Positions 63,698 through 64,000 of a stretch of DNA of 64,000 nt are shown here, in pieces. The stretch lies in NCBI RefSeq assembly GCF_001373415.1, contig NZ_CDSE01000041.1, positions 1 through 64,000 of the forward strand, written 5' to 3'. The stretch comes from Paenibacillus dakarensis (GTDB lineage: Bacteria > Bacillota > Bacilli > Paenibacillales > Paenibacillaceae). The notes beneath the pieces were generated by a model, which was not told the DNA's origin, ran no database searches, and worked only from the letters and a program-made list of their open reading frames with translations. Made by a program: the position numbers and the translations under genes. Position 1 is the first letter of the stretch. Each line of letters opens with the position of its first letter.

Positions 63698-64000
63698 ATG
63701 AAGAAGCATGAACAGGACCTGAACGCAAACGCGGAACGCCGTAATATTCCAGAAGGAAACCGGCAGAGCAATGTGGACCGGTTCTCCGGCTACCAGGATA
63801 CGTATGATCGGTACCGACCGGAGGCACCGGAGCAAGTCATTGATATTTTGACAGGGTATTTACAGCGAAAGCCCGCTCTTGTCGTGGATATTGGCTGCGG
63901 AACCGGTTTGTCTTCTTATGTTTGGAAAAATGCCGCAGACCGAATCATTGGCATCGAGCCGAATGATGATATGCGGCAAAAGGCTATCGATAAGCTTCAG
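63698..64000 (+). CDS. SAM-dependent methyltransferase, N-terminal part, runs off the right edge
   Basis: 101 codons present. The class I methyltransferase motif VVDIGCGTGLSSYVW lies near residue 63, followed by IIGIEPNDDM (motif II), typical of PF08241/PF13847 enzymes. Substrate unknown; the C-terminal part is outside. ATG 63698 lies 8 nt after GGAGG; ATG 63695 is 5 nt away and also possible. Confidence 0.82.
   Translation, partial: MKKHEQDLNANAERRNIPEGNRQSNVDRFSGYQDTYDRYRPEAPEQVIDILTGYLQRKPALVVDIGCGTGLSSYVWKNAADRIIGIEPNDDMRQKAIDKLQ

Overview
The window reads as chromosomal DNA of a low- to mid-GC Bacillota, most likely Paenibacillus or a close relative. The evidence is strong AGGAGG ribosome sites, frequent TTG and GTG starts, sigma-A type promoters, Rex-type sites before cydABDC, and Bacillus-type genes (pdaA, cidR/cidAB, lipL, DUF4023-type and csbD small proteins, cytoplasmic alpha-amylase). 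I see no rRNA, tRNA, CRISPR array, prophage or intact insertion sequence. The assignment rests on gene content, not on a database search.

Layout. 0-11 kb: a partial rsgA-type GTPase gene behind an attenuator-like leader, a nuclease-helicase fusion, pdaA, an IolW-like dehydrogenase, cidR with divergent cidAB, an LtaS-type synthase, a gene broken by an in-frame stop, a double-HTH MerR protein and a serine hydrolase (10.2-12 kb). 12-24 kb: one co-directional carbohydrate locus (esterase, two ABC permeases, binding lipoprotein, GH3 beta-glucosidase, 1118-residue GH94 phosphorylase, LacI regulator). Its gene set matches the 1,2-beta-oligoglucan (sophoro-oligosaccharide) system known from Listeria. 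24-30 kb: a CNNM/CorC transporter behind a long leader, a PfoR/EIIC-like membrane protein, fumC and a membrane protein. 30-39 kb: cydABDC behind two Rex-like operators, then adenine deaminase behind a purine riboswitch whose specificity base is C (guanine/hypoxanthine type).

39-51 kb: a 56-residue membrane peptide and an ArsB-like permease, a two-component system divergent from a DUF418 protein, an IsdG-type monooxygenase, a 43-residue DUF4023-like protein, gdhA followed by a structured untranslated stretch, a DUF2892 protein, and a response regulator-kinase-lipoprotein operon. 51-60 kb is rich in sulfur functions: DoxX/DoxD-like protein, cysK and an SsuABC-type importer in one probable operon, lipL, and a LysR regulator divergent from a YeiH-type exporter. 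60-64 kb: a cupin, alpha-amylase, CsbD, a glutathione-peroxidase family protein, a HAD phosphatase and the start of a methyltransferase.

The observations I rate highest are the short-ORF/double-terminator leader before the rsgA paralog, the complete 1,2-beta-glucan locus headed by an unexpected esterase and carrying serial hairpins, the C-type purine riboswitch on ade, and the roughly 490-nt leader of the CNNM transporter gene. All functional statements are read from sequence and remembered family knowledge; no search was run.
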